A stretch of DNA of 64,000 nucleotides from Ruminococcus sp. YRD2003 (GCA_900109435.1 FNZT01000008.1:62001-126000); one strand, 5' to 3'. Shown: positions 40,594 through 50,161, numbered from the stretch's first letter. A program made the numbers and translations. The notes: generated by a model from the letters alone, not told the origin.

Positions 40594-41927
40594 TCCTTCA
40601 CCCTCGCTTTCACGGCACTCATCATCGCCGACTGTGTCTTATCCTTATTTTCCAGAACCTTCATGATATCCTCGTCGATCGTTCCCGCCGATACAAGGTG
40701 GTGGATGACGACTGTTTCGGATTGCTGCCCCTGTCGCCAGAGGCGGGCGTTGGTCTGCTGATACAGCTCCAGTGACCATGGCATCGTGTACCAGATGATG
40801 GTGCTGCCGCCGGACTGGAGGTTCAGTCCGTGGCCTGCGGAAGAAGGCTGAATCAGCGCGACCGGGATTTTACCCTTGTTCCAGTCAGCTATATCGGCAT
40901 CGCTCCTGATCTCCTTGCACTCGAAACGCTCCATGATACTGTCGCGTTCGTGCTTATACCAGTATGCGATCAGCACAGGTTTGCCGTTCTGCGCCTCGAT
41001 CAGATCCTCTAATGCATCCAGCTTGTGGGAGTGTATCTGCATCACGCTGCCGCCGTCGGTATAAACTGCACCGCTGGCAAGCTGCGTCAGCTTTCCGCAC
41101 AGGACACCTGCATTTGCTGCTGTTATGGAATCGCTGGCAAAATCCAGACACATCTCATGCTCCATGTCCTTGTACATTATCTCGGCAGCCTCCTCAAGGT
41201 TTACCCTATCTGCTGTCATCACGAGCTCCGGCATCTGCAGGTGATCGGTTGTTTTCATGGAAATGCTGATGTCAGCGATCTTTGCATATATCTCCTTCTC
41301 CGCTCCCTTCCTCGGTGTATATGTGAAACCATTCCAGTCCGGTGTGAAGTAGGCATCACGGTACTGCCCGATACGCTTGCCGAGACGTTCGCCCTTGTCC
41401 AGCAGACGGAACTGCGCCCACAGATCCATGAGACCGTTACTGCAGGGCGTTCCGGTCAGCCCGATGATACGCTTTACAAACGGACGTACCTTCCGCAGGG
41501 CCTTGAAGCGCTTGGACTGGTGGTTCTTGAAGGAACTCAGCTCGTCGATAACAATCATATCGAAGTCGAAAGGCATCCCGCTTTCCTCGATCAGCCATTG
41601 TACGTTCTCCCGGTTTATGATATACAGGTCAGCTTCCTTCCGAAGAGCGGCAAGGCGCTGGTCACGGCTGCCAAGAACCAGACTGTAGGTGAGTCCCTTC
41701 AGGTGATCCCACTTCCCGATCTCTGCGGCCCAGCTATTCTTGCATACACGGATCGGTGCGATGATGAGAACCTTTCTGACCTCGAAACGGTCGAACATCA
41801 TATCGTTCAGCGCAGTCAACGTTATGCTCGTCTTACCGAGTCCGCATTCCAGCAATACCGCCGCCTGCGGATTTTTCTCTATAAAGTCAATCGCATATTT
41901 CTGATAATCATGCGGATTGTATTGCAT
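40590..41927 (-). CDS. SNF2-family DEAD/DEAH helicase
   Basis: 445 aa from the ATG at 41927 (GGAGGAATCATTG site). Motif I LECGLGKTSITL, motif II IVIDELSSFKN, motif III LTGTPCSNGLMDLWAQ, then SSAGHGLNLQSGG and motif VI QTNARLWRQGQQ. A DNA-dependent ATPase that remodels or unwinds DNA in replication. Followed by the HTH protein and preceded by VRR-NUC, an order typical of Firmicute siphophages. Confidence 0.93.
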   Translation of the reverse strand: MQYNPHDYQKYAIDFIEKNPQAAVLLECGLGKTSITLTALNDMMFDRFEVRKVLIIAPIRVCKNSWAAEIGKWDHLKGLTYSLVLGSRDQRLAALRKEADLYIINRENVQWLIEESGMPFDFDMIVIDELSSFKNHQSKRFKALRKVRPFVKRIIGLTGTPCSNGLMDLWAQFRLLDKGERLGKRIGQYRDAYFTPDWNGFTYTPRKGAEKEIYAKIADISISMKTTDHLQMPELVMTADRVNLEEAAEIMYKDMEHEMCLDFASDSITAANAGVLCGKLTQLASGAVYTDGGSVMQIHSHKLDALEDLIEAQNGKPVLIAYWYKHERDSIMERFECKEIRSDADIADWNKGKIPVALIQPSSAGHGLNLQSGGSTIIWYTMPWSLELYQQTNARLWRQGQQSETVVIHHLVSAGTIDEDIMKVLENKDKTQSAMMSAVKARVKE

Positions 41928-42189
41928 CAATGATTCCTCCAATCTGCTCCGGGCTGTCCAGCACAAAGGCTTTGAAGCCCAGCCGCCGAAGTGTTCTGAT
42001 TCGCAGGCGCTGCAGCGGACGTGGCGTTTCGCCGGGAGCCTTGACCTCAACAAAGCCGATTCTGCCCGACGGCATCAATACGATGCGATCGGGTACTCCT
42101 GCAGTTCCGGGAGAAGTAAATTTCCAGCATACACCGCCGACAGCTTTCACAGCTTTGACCAGTTTTGCTTCGATTTCATTTTCTCGCAT
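41908..42189 (-). CDS. VRR-NUC domain nuclease
   Basis: 93 aa from the ATG at 42189 (GGAAAGG site). VGGVCWKFTSPGTAGVPDRI and MPSGRIGFVEVKAPGETPRP contain the D-ExK nuclease core, followed by the conserved Gln. A stand-alone VRR-NUC typically acts with phage helicases as a Holliday-junction or flap nuclease. Overlaps the helicase by 20 bp. Confidence 0.9.
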   Translation of the reverse strand: MRENEIEAKLVKAVKAVGGVCWKFTSPGTAGVPDRIVLMPSGRIGFVEVKAPGETPRPLQRLRIRTLRRLGFKAFVLDSPEQIGGIIDAIQSA

Positions 42190-42356
42190 AAATACGACCT
42201 TTCCAGGGATTAGTGCAGGTCGGTGAAGGTCATATACAAACCTTTCCATAGGAAGAAAATTCTATGATTTTTCTCGCCTGCGTAAAGTATGGATATGAGT
42301 TGCACCGACCTGCACTTTCCCGATTCTACGCGGTTTTTGACGTTTAAAAGTGCAGG

Positions 42357-44579
42357 TCAATCCAGGAACTCCAGTCGGATCTGAAGTCCGTGGACGATAA
42401 TACCGCTGTTCATCTTCTTCCTTTTATATCCTGCCTGCTCAAGTGCGTTATAAAAATCTGAAGTGCTGCGGACATACTCTCCGGTATCGATGCAATACTC
42501 ACGATAGCGCTTATACAGATCTCCGGATTTCTCCTGATAGCTCTTGTCTACGTCGCAGCAGTCATTGATGAATGCACCAAGCCAGTCATTGCCTTCACGG
42601 TATGCGCCGATTGCATCCAGCACGCATTGCGGGCGGTCAACCTTAAAATCGGCGGCGACCACTTTCATGGCACCCTCGATAAGCCACGAAAGAACCGCAC
42701 CGCCGGCATTGTCAATCAGGTACTGCGTGTAATTCTTCTTATCGTCCTGCCCCTGAATTTTTGCATGAAACGGAATAACGATAAGTCTGCGCCATGTGCC
42801 GTCGTCAGAAGCTGCCACCTTCGGCAGGTGATTGGTATACAGCACCAGCGTATGGCTCGGCTCAAAGGAGAACGGAGCCTTGAACTTCTTCTCTGCAAAA
42901 ATGGGATCGGTCGAACAGAGCTGCTTTACCACAGACGTGTTCAGGCGCATACCCTCCTGCAGCTCCGCTGCAATAATCAGACGCTTGCCCTTCAGCTCCG
43001 CCATCTCCGGTTTGACATTACGCTTGCAATTAACGGTCAGGGCATCAGCGGAGATATTGCCGGAATAGCTGCCAAGAACCTTATAAATCACATTCCAGAA
43101 GGTGGACTTGCCGTTTCTGCCGTCGCCGTAAGCAATAATCATCGCTTCCGTGTATACTTTTCCGATCAGACAGAGACCACAGATCATCTGCACATAGTCA
43201 ATAAGGCTCTGATCCTTGCAGAAGAATACCTGCAAAGCGTCCTCCCAGATTTCCCTGCCCTCTTCATTCGGCACGACCGCTGTTACCTTGGTTATAAGGT
43301 CAGTCGGATCGGTGGCCCTCCAGCTATCAAGGCCTTTTGCAAGGTTATACGTTCCGCCGGGAGTATTCAGCAGCATCGGATCTCCGTCAAGCTGCTCAGG
43401 GTGCTTCAGCACCAGCGGCTTTGCTGCATCGAGCGCATTGTTCAGGCTACGGATATGGCGGTATTTCATAACAAAGCCCCTGAAGCCGTTAGAAAACTCA
43501 AATCCGCCGAAGGCAGCAAGCTGCTCCGGATTCAGATCATTCTTGAACTTTTTACCGCCTGCCATAGCAAGCATCCTCGGCACGCCAAGATCCTCGAGAT
43601 TTCCGAGGCGTTCCTCAATCTGCCTGTCCGCCTCTGCAAGCTGCGCATCTGTGTGTTCGATCATCGCCATTACTGCTGCCTGCTCAGACTCCTCCCAGTA
43701 GGTGCCGTTATAGCGCAGGTAGTTCGTGGCGATAGTAAAGGCGATTTCGTCGCCGAAGCACTCAACAAAAGTGCGGGCTTCACCGACGTCAGAAAAATCA
43801 TCCGGAATAAGAACGTTATCGCCGTACTGTTCAGGTGGCACATATCCTTCCTGCGAGGTGACCTTTTTTCCGAATTTGCAGGCACTCTGCCAGATACCCT
43901 CCAGTTCCTCGTCTTCAAGAGGCGGATCACATTCAGCTGCTTTATCAAGAAACTTCTGGTGCGCGTCCTCTGTAATACCGAAGCGCTTGACCAGCCTGCC
44001 TGCAATACGTGACATTGTGCTGTTACGCTGCCCTTGCGGAATGCTGCGGTTCGACTTCATCAGGAGAAGCCAGTCCTCAATGGTCAGACTGCCTTCATGC
44101 CAGACAACATCGCCCTTCGAGCCGAACAGGAAACGGGATGCGTCCAGCGCATTGCCGTCGAAAAACGGGAGCTCCTTATATATCCGTGCCTTGATGCTCT
44201 TATGGGAAGCTGCATCCTTGCAGGGAGATGTCGGAAAGAATACATGGAAACGAGGCCTCGCAGAAACGCTGCCCTTGCTGAGCATATGATGACGGCTGTA
44301 TGTGACGGCAAATGCAACATCAGTGAGCTGCTCCGCCAGCTTCTCCGGAGTGATCCAGTCATCGGGATTATCGCTGTGGTCATTATCGCAGTCCATAGGA
44401 ACAACATCGGAAAGCTGGAAATTTGCATCGCAGCGGGTATCATTTTCATACTTGGCGCATACATGATCGCTGGCGACGGCCTTTCTGAGATCAGCCTCCG
44501 AGGTTATGACCTTCTGGTGCGGATACAGCGTATTCTTCGCATTGCCGGTGCAGTCGGCTGTGTATAGGGTAAACTTCAT
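42357..44579 (-). CDS. D5/P4-type primase-helicase
   Basis: 740 aa. Residues about 50-170 form a primase-like domain (VVPMDCDNDHSDNPDDW; SARPRFHVFFP). The middle is D5_N. Residues about 480-620 are an SF3 helicase with Walker A AYGDGRNGKSTFWNVIYKVL, then LIIAAELQEGMRLNTSVVKQ and VLYTNHLPKVAASDDGTWRR. It primes and opens the phage origin. The ATG overlaps the DUF4406-like gene stop. Confidence 0.94.
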   Translation of the reverse strand: MKFTLYTADCTGNAKNTLYPHQKVITSEADLRKAVASDHVCAKYENDTRCDANFQLSDVVPMDCDNDHSDNPDDWITPEKLAEQLTDVAFAVTYSRHHMLSKGSVSARPRFHVFFPTSPCKDAASHKSIKARIYKELPFFDGNALDASRFLFGSKGDVVWHEGSLTIEDWLLLMKSNRSIPQGQRNSTMSRIAGRLVKRFGITEDAHQKFLDKAAECDPPLEDEELEGIWQSACKFGKKVTSQEGYVPPEQYGDNVLIPDDFSDVGEARTFVECFGDEIAFTIATNYLRYNGTYWEESEQAAVMAMIEHTDAQLAEADRQIEERLGNLEDLGVPRMLAMAGGKKFKNDLNPEQLAAFGGFEFSNGFRGFVMKYRHIRSLNNALDAAKPLVLKHPEQLDGDPMLLNTPGGTYNLAKGLDSWRATDPTDLITKVTAVVPNEEGREIWEDALQVFFCKDQSLIDYVQMICGLCLIGKVYTEAMIIAYGDGRNGKSTFWNVIYKVLGSYSGNISADALTVNCKRNVKPEMAELKGKRLIIAAELQEGMRLNTSVVKQLCSTDPIFAEKKFKAPFSFEPSHTLVLYTNHLPKVAASDDGTWRRLIVIPFHAKIQGQDDKKNYTQYLIDNAGGAVLSWLIEGAMKVVAADFKVDRPQCVLDAIGAYREGNDWLGAFINDCCDVDKSYQEKSGDLYKRYREYCIDTGEYVRSTSDFYNALEQAGYKRKKMNSGIIVHGLQIRLEFLD

Positions 44580-45001
44580 GTTGTCTCCTCCAATTCTTCA
44601 GTAAAATAGCGGATTTTCATATGCTTTCGCTTGGCACGATCGATCTCCGCTTTCATGCCCTTGGAAATATTGCTGCCGAATACCCATAGCTCCGCGCACT
44701 TACTCATCAGCACCCAGTTCATAAATATCGCGGTATCGCGCTCCTCCGGGATATCGTCGTCCATAAACTGCGTAAAGAAGATATGCGGGGTGATCGGCAG
44801 ACAATGACGGTCAACAGCAAAGCGGCTGTATCGGCGGGCGTTCAATATATTTCTCTCCGTATCCCCGGAGTAAGGTGAACAGATATACACGATGGGACGA
44901 AAGGCCGCAGCCTTCGCCGCTGCCTTCTCCTCCTTCTCGATACGGGTAAATGCTTCATATTCCGTCGGGCTGTAGTAGCCTTCATTGTTATACTTATTTG
45001 C
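44576..45001 (-). CDS. DUF4406-like nucleoside-deoxyribosyltransferase-fold protein
   Basis: 141 aa from the ATG at 45001. RPIVYICSPYSGDTERNILN, PITPHIFFTQF and MSKCAELWVFGSNISKGMKA follow the pattern of DUF4406/DUF7768 proteins related to nucleoside 2-deoxyribosyltransferases. A nucleotide-salvage or base-modification role during phage replication is plausible but untested. Sits between the primase and a zinc-ribbon gene. Confidence 0.78.
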   Translation of the reverse strand, partial: ANKYNNEGYYSPTEYEAFTRIEKEEKAAAKAAAFRPIVYICSPYSGDTERNILNARRYSRFAVDRHCLPITPHIFFTQFMDDDIPEERDTAIFMNWVLMSKCAELWVFGSNISKGMKAEIDRAKRKHMKIRYFTEELEETT

Positions 45002-45158
45002 CATGATCATCCCTCTTACACTTGCAGTCGCTGCAGCGCTTTCCGTTATTATGAGCATTGCAGAGATTACCGCAATGCGGGCACTTCAAGTAAACCTTCT
45101 CCGGCTTTATCAGCTTTCCGCTTACCAGCGCATAAAACCATTCAATACTGTATTTCAT
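44994..45158 (-). CDS. 54-aa zinc-ribbon protein
   Basis: 54 aa from the ATG at 45158 (GAAAGGATTGATATT site). MKYSIEWFYALVSGKLIKPE, then KCPHCGNLCNAHNNGKRCSD and a basic end. Four Cys make a zinc ribbon. Overlaps the next gene by 8 bp. It sits 4 bp after the polymerase gene, so probably a replication accessory. Confidence 0.75.
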   Translation of the reverse strand: MKYSIEWFYALVSGKLIKPEKVYLKCPHCGNLCNAHNNGKRCSDCKCKRDDHGK

Positions 45159-45162
45159 AATA

Positions 45163-47139
45163 TCAATCCTTTCTATAAAATTCGCATTCATATCCATCAG
45201 CCCGCAGGAGCAGCCCTTCTGCCCATGCAGGCGTTCTTGCCATCTGTTCACATATTTCCGGAAGCGACATCCTGCGATCTGCCTCTATAATCATTTCGTC
45301 GTGTATGTGACCGACGATAAAACAGTGAGACAGCGTCTGCATAGAGTACATCAGCAGATCACGCGCTATGCCTTGAACGATATTCTCGACGAACTTCGGA
45401 CCGTAGCTCTCGATGCGCTCCCACTTCTTAGATGCGCCCACGCCCATATATGTGACGGACTCGCCGCCGAACTGGTTCTCGCCGATTTCCGGCTGCGCGT
45501 AGCAGAGATTTCTCCCGGACGGCAGCGTGATAAAAAGCATCCTGCTCTGATAGCTGAACTGCAATCCGTGTGTTTCTGTGGTGGTTTTCTGCTTTATCGC
45601 TTTCTTGACTGCATCATCGACAGCCCACCACAGCGCCGTAATATGCGGGGAAGCAGCCCGCCAGTCGTCCACGATCTGCTTCAGTTCTGCATCGGTAAGG
45701 TTCAGGGAATCACCGCCCATCGCCTTCATCGCGCCGACACTACCGCCGTAGCCGCAGGCAAGCTCCGCGACCTTGCCCTTCTGACGCAGATGACCGTTTT
45801 CGCCATGCTTCACAACCGGTACGCCGAACATCTTTGACGCTGACGCGCAGTATATATCCGCGCCGTTTGCAAAAGCGTCCATGCGCCACTGCTCTCCGGC
45901 GATCCATGCAATGACACGGGCTTCGATCGCCGAGAAGTCCGCGACAATAAACTTATATCCCGGTCTGGGAACAAAAGCGGTGCGGATAAGCTGCGACAGC
46001 GTATCAGGCACATCCTCATAGAACATCTCAACCTCATCGTAATAACCGTACTTGACTGTATTTCTCGCTTCGGTCAGATCAGGGATATGGTTCTGCGGCA
46101 GGTTCTGCAGCTGAATGATGCGTCCTGCCCAGCGTCCCGTGCGGGAAGCGCCGTAAAAGCTGAACATTCCTCTTGCTCTGTGATCGGAACAGGCTGCCGT
46201 CTGCATCGCCTGATACTTCTTAACACTGGACTTTGACAGCATAAGCCGCAGCTCCAGCACCGACTTGACCGGATCTTTTGCAGTCTTGAGCAGTTCCTTC
46301 ACGGCAGCCTTATCCAGACAGTCCGACTTATATCCCTGTTCTCCGAGCCATTCCAGAAGCTGATACACGGAATTCGGGTTCTCTATTCCAGTTAGCCTGC
46401 ACATTTCTGCTGACAGCGTTGCCTTCGCCTGTGCATCAAGTGTAAGCGCCGCTTCGACCAGCTCCATATCAACACGGATGCCGCGATCGTTGATCTCCTG
46501 ATCCAGATAAAACTGCTCCCAGATGAAATCAGGCACGGGAAAACGTGAAAGGCGCTGGTCAATGGCAAGCTCCGCCTCCACGTCCTGTTTGTTATATGCC
46601 TTGAAGGTTTCCCACTTTTCCGGTGCATCGGCAGGTGCATGAAACAGCGGAATACCGTTTTCTGTCTTATATGGAACACAAAAATACCTGATGAGTGCTT
46701 TACCCTCCGGCATCTTCTGTTGCTTCAGCTTCAGAGCAGCACCGGCGGAGGCAAGCGTTGATGGCAGACCGAGCGTTCTGCAATGGATCATGGTACACTG
46801 CCAGCCGACCGGACTGAGATAATCACCGACGGTATCGGCATCAATGCTGTAGCCGCGGAAGATCTGCGGATATTCCTCCCGCAGATATCTAGAGAGACAT
46901 ACACGTTCAAAATTGACATTGAAGGCTCTTTTGATGATTGACTCGTCCACCAGCGCTGTCAGAATTTCATCGGGTACACGGTCGCCGTTTGCCAGATCAT
47001 AAAGCTGTACTGCACCGTCATCCATCGCCACGCTCATCAGCGTAATAGCAAAATACGGAGAATCGACGTAAGCGTACACACCACACTTGGTGATGTCACG
47101 GTCACTCCGAGTCTCCAGATCAATTTCTATGGTTTTCAT
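45163..47139 (-). CDS. Family A DNA polymerase
   Basis: 658 aa. Residues 1-180 are a 3'-5' exonuclease (IEIDLETRSDRDITKCGVYA). The polymerase follows with motif A FIVADFSAIEARVIAWIAGE, motif B RQKGKVAELACGYGGSVGAM and motif C GHIHDEMIIEADRR. It replicates phage DNA. Between DUF2815 and the zinc-ribbon gene, the common order in Firmicute siphophages. Confidence 0.95.
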   Translation of the reverse strand: MKTIEIDLETRSDRDITKCGVYAYVDSPYFAITLMSVAMDDGAVQLYDLANGDRVPDEILTALVDESIIKRAFNVNFERVCLSRYLREEYPQIFRGYSIDADTVGDYLSPVGWQCTMIHCRTLGLPSTLASAGAALKLKQQKMPEGKALIRYFCVPYKTENGIPLFHAPADAPEKWETFKAYNKQDVEAELAIDQRLSRFPVPDFIWEQFYLDQEINDRGIRVDMELVEAALTLDAQAKATLSAEMCRLTGIENPNSVYQLLEWLGEQGYKSDCLDKAAVKELLKTAKDPVKSVLELRLMLSKSSVKKYQAMQTAACSDHRARGMFSFYGASRTGRWAGRIIQLQNLPQNHIPDLTEARNTVKYGYYDEVEMFYEDVPDTLSQLIRTAFVPRPGYKFIVADFSAIEARVIAWIAGEQWRMDAFANGADIYCASASKMFGVPVVKHGENGHLRQKGKVAELACGYGGSVGAMKAMGGDSLNLTDAELKQIVDDWRAASPHITALWWAVDDAVKKAIKQKTTTETHGLQFSYQSRMLFITLPSGRNLCYAQPEIGENQFGGESVTYMGVGASKKWERIESYGPKFVENIVQGIARDLLMYSMQTLSHCFIVGHIHDEMIIEADRRMSLPEICEQMARTPAWAEGLLLRADGYECEFYRKD

Positions 47140-47206
47140 GGTAACACTTCCTTAAACCCACCCGGACGGTATTCCGTCAGTCGCCCACCCGACATTTATT
47201 GGTTAA

Positions 47207-47770
47207 TCAAGAGAGAAAATCGTCGTCGTCATCGTCAGCGAAGTCGTCCTCAGCTCTGGACTTTCCGCCGAGCGGTTCACCGTCACGGAGCTTCTGGAGA
47301 TTGTTCAGTCCGCAGGCGATGCCCTTGTTGCCGTTGGTATTGAAAGCGTAGAAGTTGATGGAAGCTCTGCCGTAGATACCGGAGTAAAGCTCGCTGGTAT
47401 CGAGGATCGGCTGGCAGTCAGCATCAACGACGCCAGGCTTCGTAGCACTGTTAGCGTTGATGAAGTAGCAGTCTGCATAAGCATCATCATCGGGGCGCTC
47501 CTCGTCACCGTCACGCAGCGGTGTCTTGATTGCCTTCAGGGGCGGCACGGACTTGCCATTGCCCTTGAGCTTGGACTGACCTTCATCGTAGGCAGCCTTG
47601 ATAGCCGCCTTGATCTTCTCGACGGTGACTGTATCGGACTTCGGGATGATAAGCGACACGCTGTACTTCGGGGTGCCGCCGTTGATTGCCTTCGGTTCGT
47701 TCACGATCAGATAGCTGAAGCGAGTGTTCTTGCCTGTGATAACTTTTGTGGGATTAACAATCTTTGCCAT
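47207..47770 (-). CDS. DUF2815 ssDNA-binding-like protein
   Basis: 187 aa from the ATG at 47770 (AAGGAGG site). ITGKNTRFSYLIVNEPKAIN, YSVSLIIPKSDTVTVEKI and SELYSGIYGRASINFYAFNT are DUF2815; the acidic tail (DDFADDDDDDFLS) resembles SSB tails that bind partners. Probably the phage single-strand-binding protein. Confidence 0.9.
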   Translation of the reverse strand: MAKIVNPTKVITGKNTRFSYLIVNEPKAINGGTPKYSVSLIIPKSDTVTVEKIKAAIKAAYDEGQSKLKGNGKSVPPLKAIKTPLRDGDEERPDDDAYADCYFINANSATKPGVVDADCQPILDTSELYSGIYGRASINFYAFNTNGNKGIACGLNNLQKLRDGEPLGGKSRAEDDFADDDDDDFLS

Positions 47771-47771
47771 G

Positions 47772-48887
47772 TTAGTTTTCCTCCTTGAAATCGTCGATTG
47801 TCCACGCCGGACGCTTGTCCGACTCTGGTACAAGTGTAGGTTTACCCTTCGGCTTTTCGATTAGAGAGCCGAGCAGGGTGTTGAACTTCTTAGTGCCGAG
47901 CAGCTTTGTCATCGCAGTTACGCCCATGAGCTTTTTCTCAAAGGGATCATAGCCCGCATCGGTGACAACCGCTGCAACGGCATCGGTATTTGTGTATCTA
48001 CGGTTGCTGCGTCCCTCCACGACCTTGAAGCCGGGATAGCATTTGCCGCTGATAGCCTGTTCAAGCGCATATTCCTTCACATCATTCACCCAACCAATGA
48101 ATGTATCTGCGCGGTCGAGGATCATGCTGATTTCGTCGTCAGCGAGAGTATCGGGGACAGCAAAGTCGTACTGCGCCAGTTGCAGGTTATATTCCGCCCG
48201 TTTCCGGCAGGTAGCCTTGATTTTGCAGAACTGGCAATGCTTGCCAGCTTTGTAGTCGCCATCGCCGGTTGCTGCAAGTGCTGCGGCAGGGATAAGGACA
48301 TCGTCCGCCCAGCGAAACAGATCTTCGGTTGTGACCTCTGCCGTACTGACGTTATCGCGGCGGGGCTGAAAGATAATCATGCGAATGGTATTGATGTCAT
48401 ACAGGGACTCAAAGAGATTCAGAGCGCCCAGCGCATACATACGCATCTGGCTGTTTCTCTCCGCTTCGACGAGGACGCCAAGCCCGTACTTAAAGTCTAT
48501 GACCGTCATTACGCCATCGGCGACAACAATACAGTCGGCAGTGCCGAAGCTCTCTGCTACCCAACGGGTGAAGTCGAGGCGCTGTTCAACCAGAACCAGC
48601 GGATCAGCGCAAGATTCCCTTGCTGCCTGCACCTGCTCCATAACGAACTCACAGTATGCGTCGGTGCTTTCCGCCATCTCTTCGTCAAAGTACGTCAAGT
48701 CTTCGGTGGGATCGCGCACATTGAAGCCCAGCGCCTTCTTTACCTTGTACTCGCAGAGGGCGTGCGCATCAGTTCCTTGCTGAGCGTAGCTGCTGCCAGT
48801 GTCGCCGCCCACGTTTTCCTTGGCAGAAGGCGGGCAATTGATCCAGCGCTCACTACTGGATGGTGAAAGAAGAGCGTGGCTATTCAT
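47772..48887 (-). CDS. DUF2800 RecB/Cas4-like nuclease
   Basis: 371 aa. LLSPSSSERWINCPPSAKEN, then the nuclease motif VMTVIDFKYGLGV and cysteines in KHCQFCKIKATCRKRAEY mark DUF2800, a PD-(D/E)XK exonuclease family with a likely Fe-S cluster. It works with the polymerase and SSB in recombination-type replication. Overlaps the 114-aa gene by 4 bp. Confidence 0.9.
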   Translation of the reverse strand: MNSHALLSPSSSERWINCPPSAKENVGGDTGSSYAQQGTDAHALCEYKVKKALGFNVRDPTEDLTYFDEEMAESTDAYCEFVMEQVQAARESCADPLVLVEQRLDFTRWVAESFGTADCIVVADGVMTVIDFKYGLGVLVEAERNSQMRMYALGALNLFESLYDINTIRMIIFQPRRDNVSTAEVTTEDLFRWADDVLIPAAALAATGDGDYKAGKHCQFCKIKATCRKRAEYNLQLAQYDFAVPDTLADDEISMILDRADTFIGWVNDVKEYALEQAISGKCYPGFKVVEGRSNRRYTNTDAVAAVVTDAGYDPFEKKLMGVTAMTKLLGTKKFNTLLGSLIEKPKGKPTLVPESDKRPAWTIDDFKEEN

Positions 48888-49228
48888 AGCAATCCCTCCG
48901 CTTCCGCCAGCACCGCTGCAAAGTCACCCTCAGCAAGATCAGAAAGCTTTTCAGCACCGTACTTTGCAATCAGCTCCTTGACTTCCTGTGTATGTCCGCT
49001 GCGGCTGATCTCGGACAGACGGCTGCGGAGCTGCACAAAGGTGACAGTCGTCTCTTCCTTCTTCGGTGCAGGCTTATCCTTCGATGTCTCTGTCTGCGGC
49101 TCGTCCTTTTCGGTATCATAAATGGTCTCAAACGTATTGAGGTATTCTGTTGTAACCTTCTCCGTCAGCGCTGCGACCGCTTTTGTCAGTGCATTCAGTG
49201 CATTGATCAGTTCCATACCTTTGTCCAT
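48884..49228 (-). CDS. Conserved 114-aa phage protein
   Basis: 114 aa. Helical N-terminus (MELINALNALTKAVAALTEK), a charged linker (KDEPQTETSKDKPAPKKEET) and a C-terminal helical domain FVQLRSRLSEISRSGHTQEV. Regularly located before DUF2800 in Firmicute phages. No known activity; possibly a replication adaptor. Confidence 0.7.
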   Translation of the reverse strand: MDKGMELINALNALTKAVAALTEKVTTEYLNTFETIYDTEKDEPQTETSKDKPAPKKEETTVTFVQLRSRLSEISRSGHTQEVKELIAKYGAEKLSDLAEGDFAAVLAEAEGLL

Positions 49229-49230
49229 GA

Positions 49231-49419
49231 TTATCCTTCCTTTCCGATCTCCCGGATTGCCAGTTCCTCAACAGTATCACCGGGAATAATTACTGTAAGA
49301 TGTGTCTTGCTGCCGAGCAGAAGTCTGAGCAGCCTTTCCCTTATCGGGATTCTGCGATAGGATACAAGCCCCCTGCTCTGCATTCTTTTCCCGATGCTGA
49401 TCTGAAGCGCATGCTTCAT
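49231..49419 (-). CDS. 62-aa basic phage protein
   Basis: 62 aa from the ATG at 49419 (GGAGGTGGCGTG site). ALQISIGKRMQSRGLVSYRR and RERLLRLLLGSKTHLTVIIP; basic N-terminus, hydrophobic C-terminus. No family recognised. Lies after the sigma-like gene. Confidence 0.65.
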   Translation of the reverse strand: MKHALQISIGKRMQSRGLVSYRRIPIRERLLRLLLGSKTHLTVIIPGDTVEELAIREIGKEG

Positions 49420-49460
49420 CACGCCACCTCCTCTGAAAATCATCCGGCGGTTTATCGCCT

Positions 49461-49895
49461 TCACAATACGGACATTACTGAGCTGCTTTGATGGGGTGTT
49501 TTATCATAATATTTCAGAAACTTTTTCCTTCCCGCCTCTATCGATTCATATACCGTCTTGAAGTTTTTCCCTTCGATACGGGATATTTCTCTGATAGATA
49601 AGCCGTCGGCAAGCATCTTGAGCCGTCTGCGCTGTACGCCGGACAGCTTTGAAAACGCGAGCCAGATACTTTCCCCCAGCTCCTCCTGTACGCCATACGG
49701 ATCGTTATCCTCAGCGGCAGGATCAGCGAATTCACCGCCTTCATATGTCATAGCATCGAGTGACCAGCAATGCCGATGTTCCTTTCGGTCAAGATTTGCT
49801 TCCTCTATCCGGGAATCAACGATTACTGTACCGATCTCTTCGTTCACCTCAACCGCCTCTACCTCACCGGTACAAAACTCATATCTGATAAGCAT
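49461..49895 (-). CDS. Sigma-70-like phage regulator
   Basis: 144 aa from the ATG at 49895 (GGAGGGA site). The C-terminal half is a sigma region-4 helix-turn-helix (LSGVQRRRLKMLADGLSIRE; ISRIEGKNFKTVYESIEAGR). The N-terminus is beta-rich. First gene of the early operon. Its ribosome site lies in the 3' arm of a terminator-like hairpin, at the end of a leader of about 266 nt, which suggests strong post-initiation control. Its last codons form repeat copy 2. Confidence 0.85.
   Translation of the reverse strand: MLIRYEFCTGEVEAVEVNEEIGTVIVDSRIEEANLDRKEHRHCWSLDAMTYEGGEFADPAAEDNDPYGVQEELGESIWLAFSKLSGVQRRRLKMLADGLSIREISRIEGKNFKTVYESIEAGRKKFLKYYDKTPHQSSSVMSVL
49462..49501. repeat. Copy 2 of repeat shared with 9103-9142
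   Basis: Same ATACGGACATT and TTTGATGGGGTGTT blocks as at 9103-9142, in direct orientation 40 kb away. Here it encodes the last residues of the sigma-like protein. Confidence 0.65.
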
Positions 49896-49926
49896 AAAAA
49901 ATCCCTCCATTTCCGAGAATGGAGGA
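49896..49926 (-). terminator. Attenuator hairpin hiding a ribosome site
   Basis: CCTCCATT / AATGGAGG (49918-49925 and 49904-49911 on the minus strand) with a 6-nt loop, followed by GATTTTTT and the ATG. The 3' arm contains the GGAGG ribosome site. It can act as terminator and as translation block. Confidence 0.75.
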
Positions 49927-50161
49927 ACCACAGGCTGCAGGCGGGCATGACAAATAAGACCGCATCCAGAAGGGATTTCTCCGTTCGGACTGCAGCCGTC
50001 AGCTCAAATGACAGCCGTTCATATAGAATTTTCTGCTACAGACTGTTGAGCAACCGATGATCAGTCGGCTCAGTATACAGCAGCGGATAGTTTAACGTCT
50101 TGTCCGGGACACAGTTTTTTGCATCAGGCAGTAACCATTAAGCCTGCCTCTCAACTACCAT
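49927..50161 (-). ncRNA. Structured leader RNA of the early operon (candidate)
   Basis: Between the predicted start (about 50161) and the sigma-like gene the RNA can form several stems: AGGCAG / CTGCCT, CTGCT / AGCAG enclosing CGA / UCG pairs, and CGGCUGUCA / UGACGGCUG, then the attenuator. No ORF explains this. Candidate cis-regulatory leader; no known riboswitch core recognised. Confidence 0.5.

Noticed and set aside
42627..44012. 461-codon plus-strand frame over the primase
   Set aside because: Shadow of the D5 primase-helicase, without ribosome site or domain.
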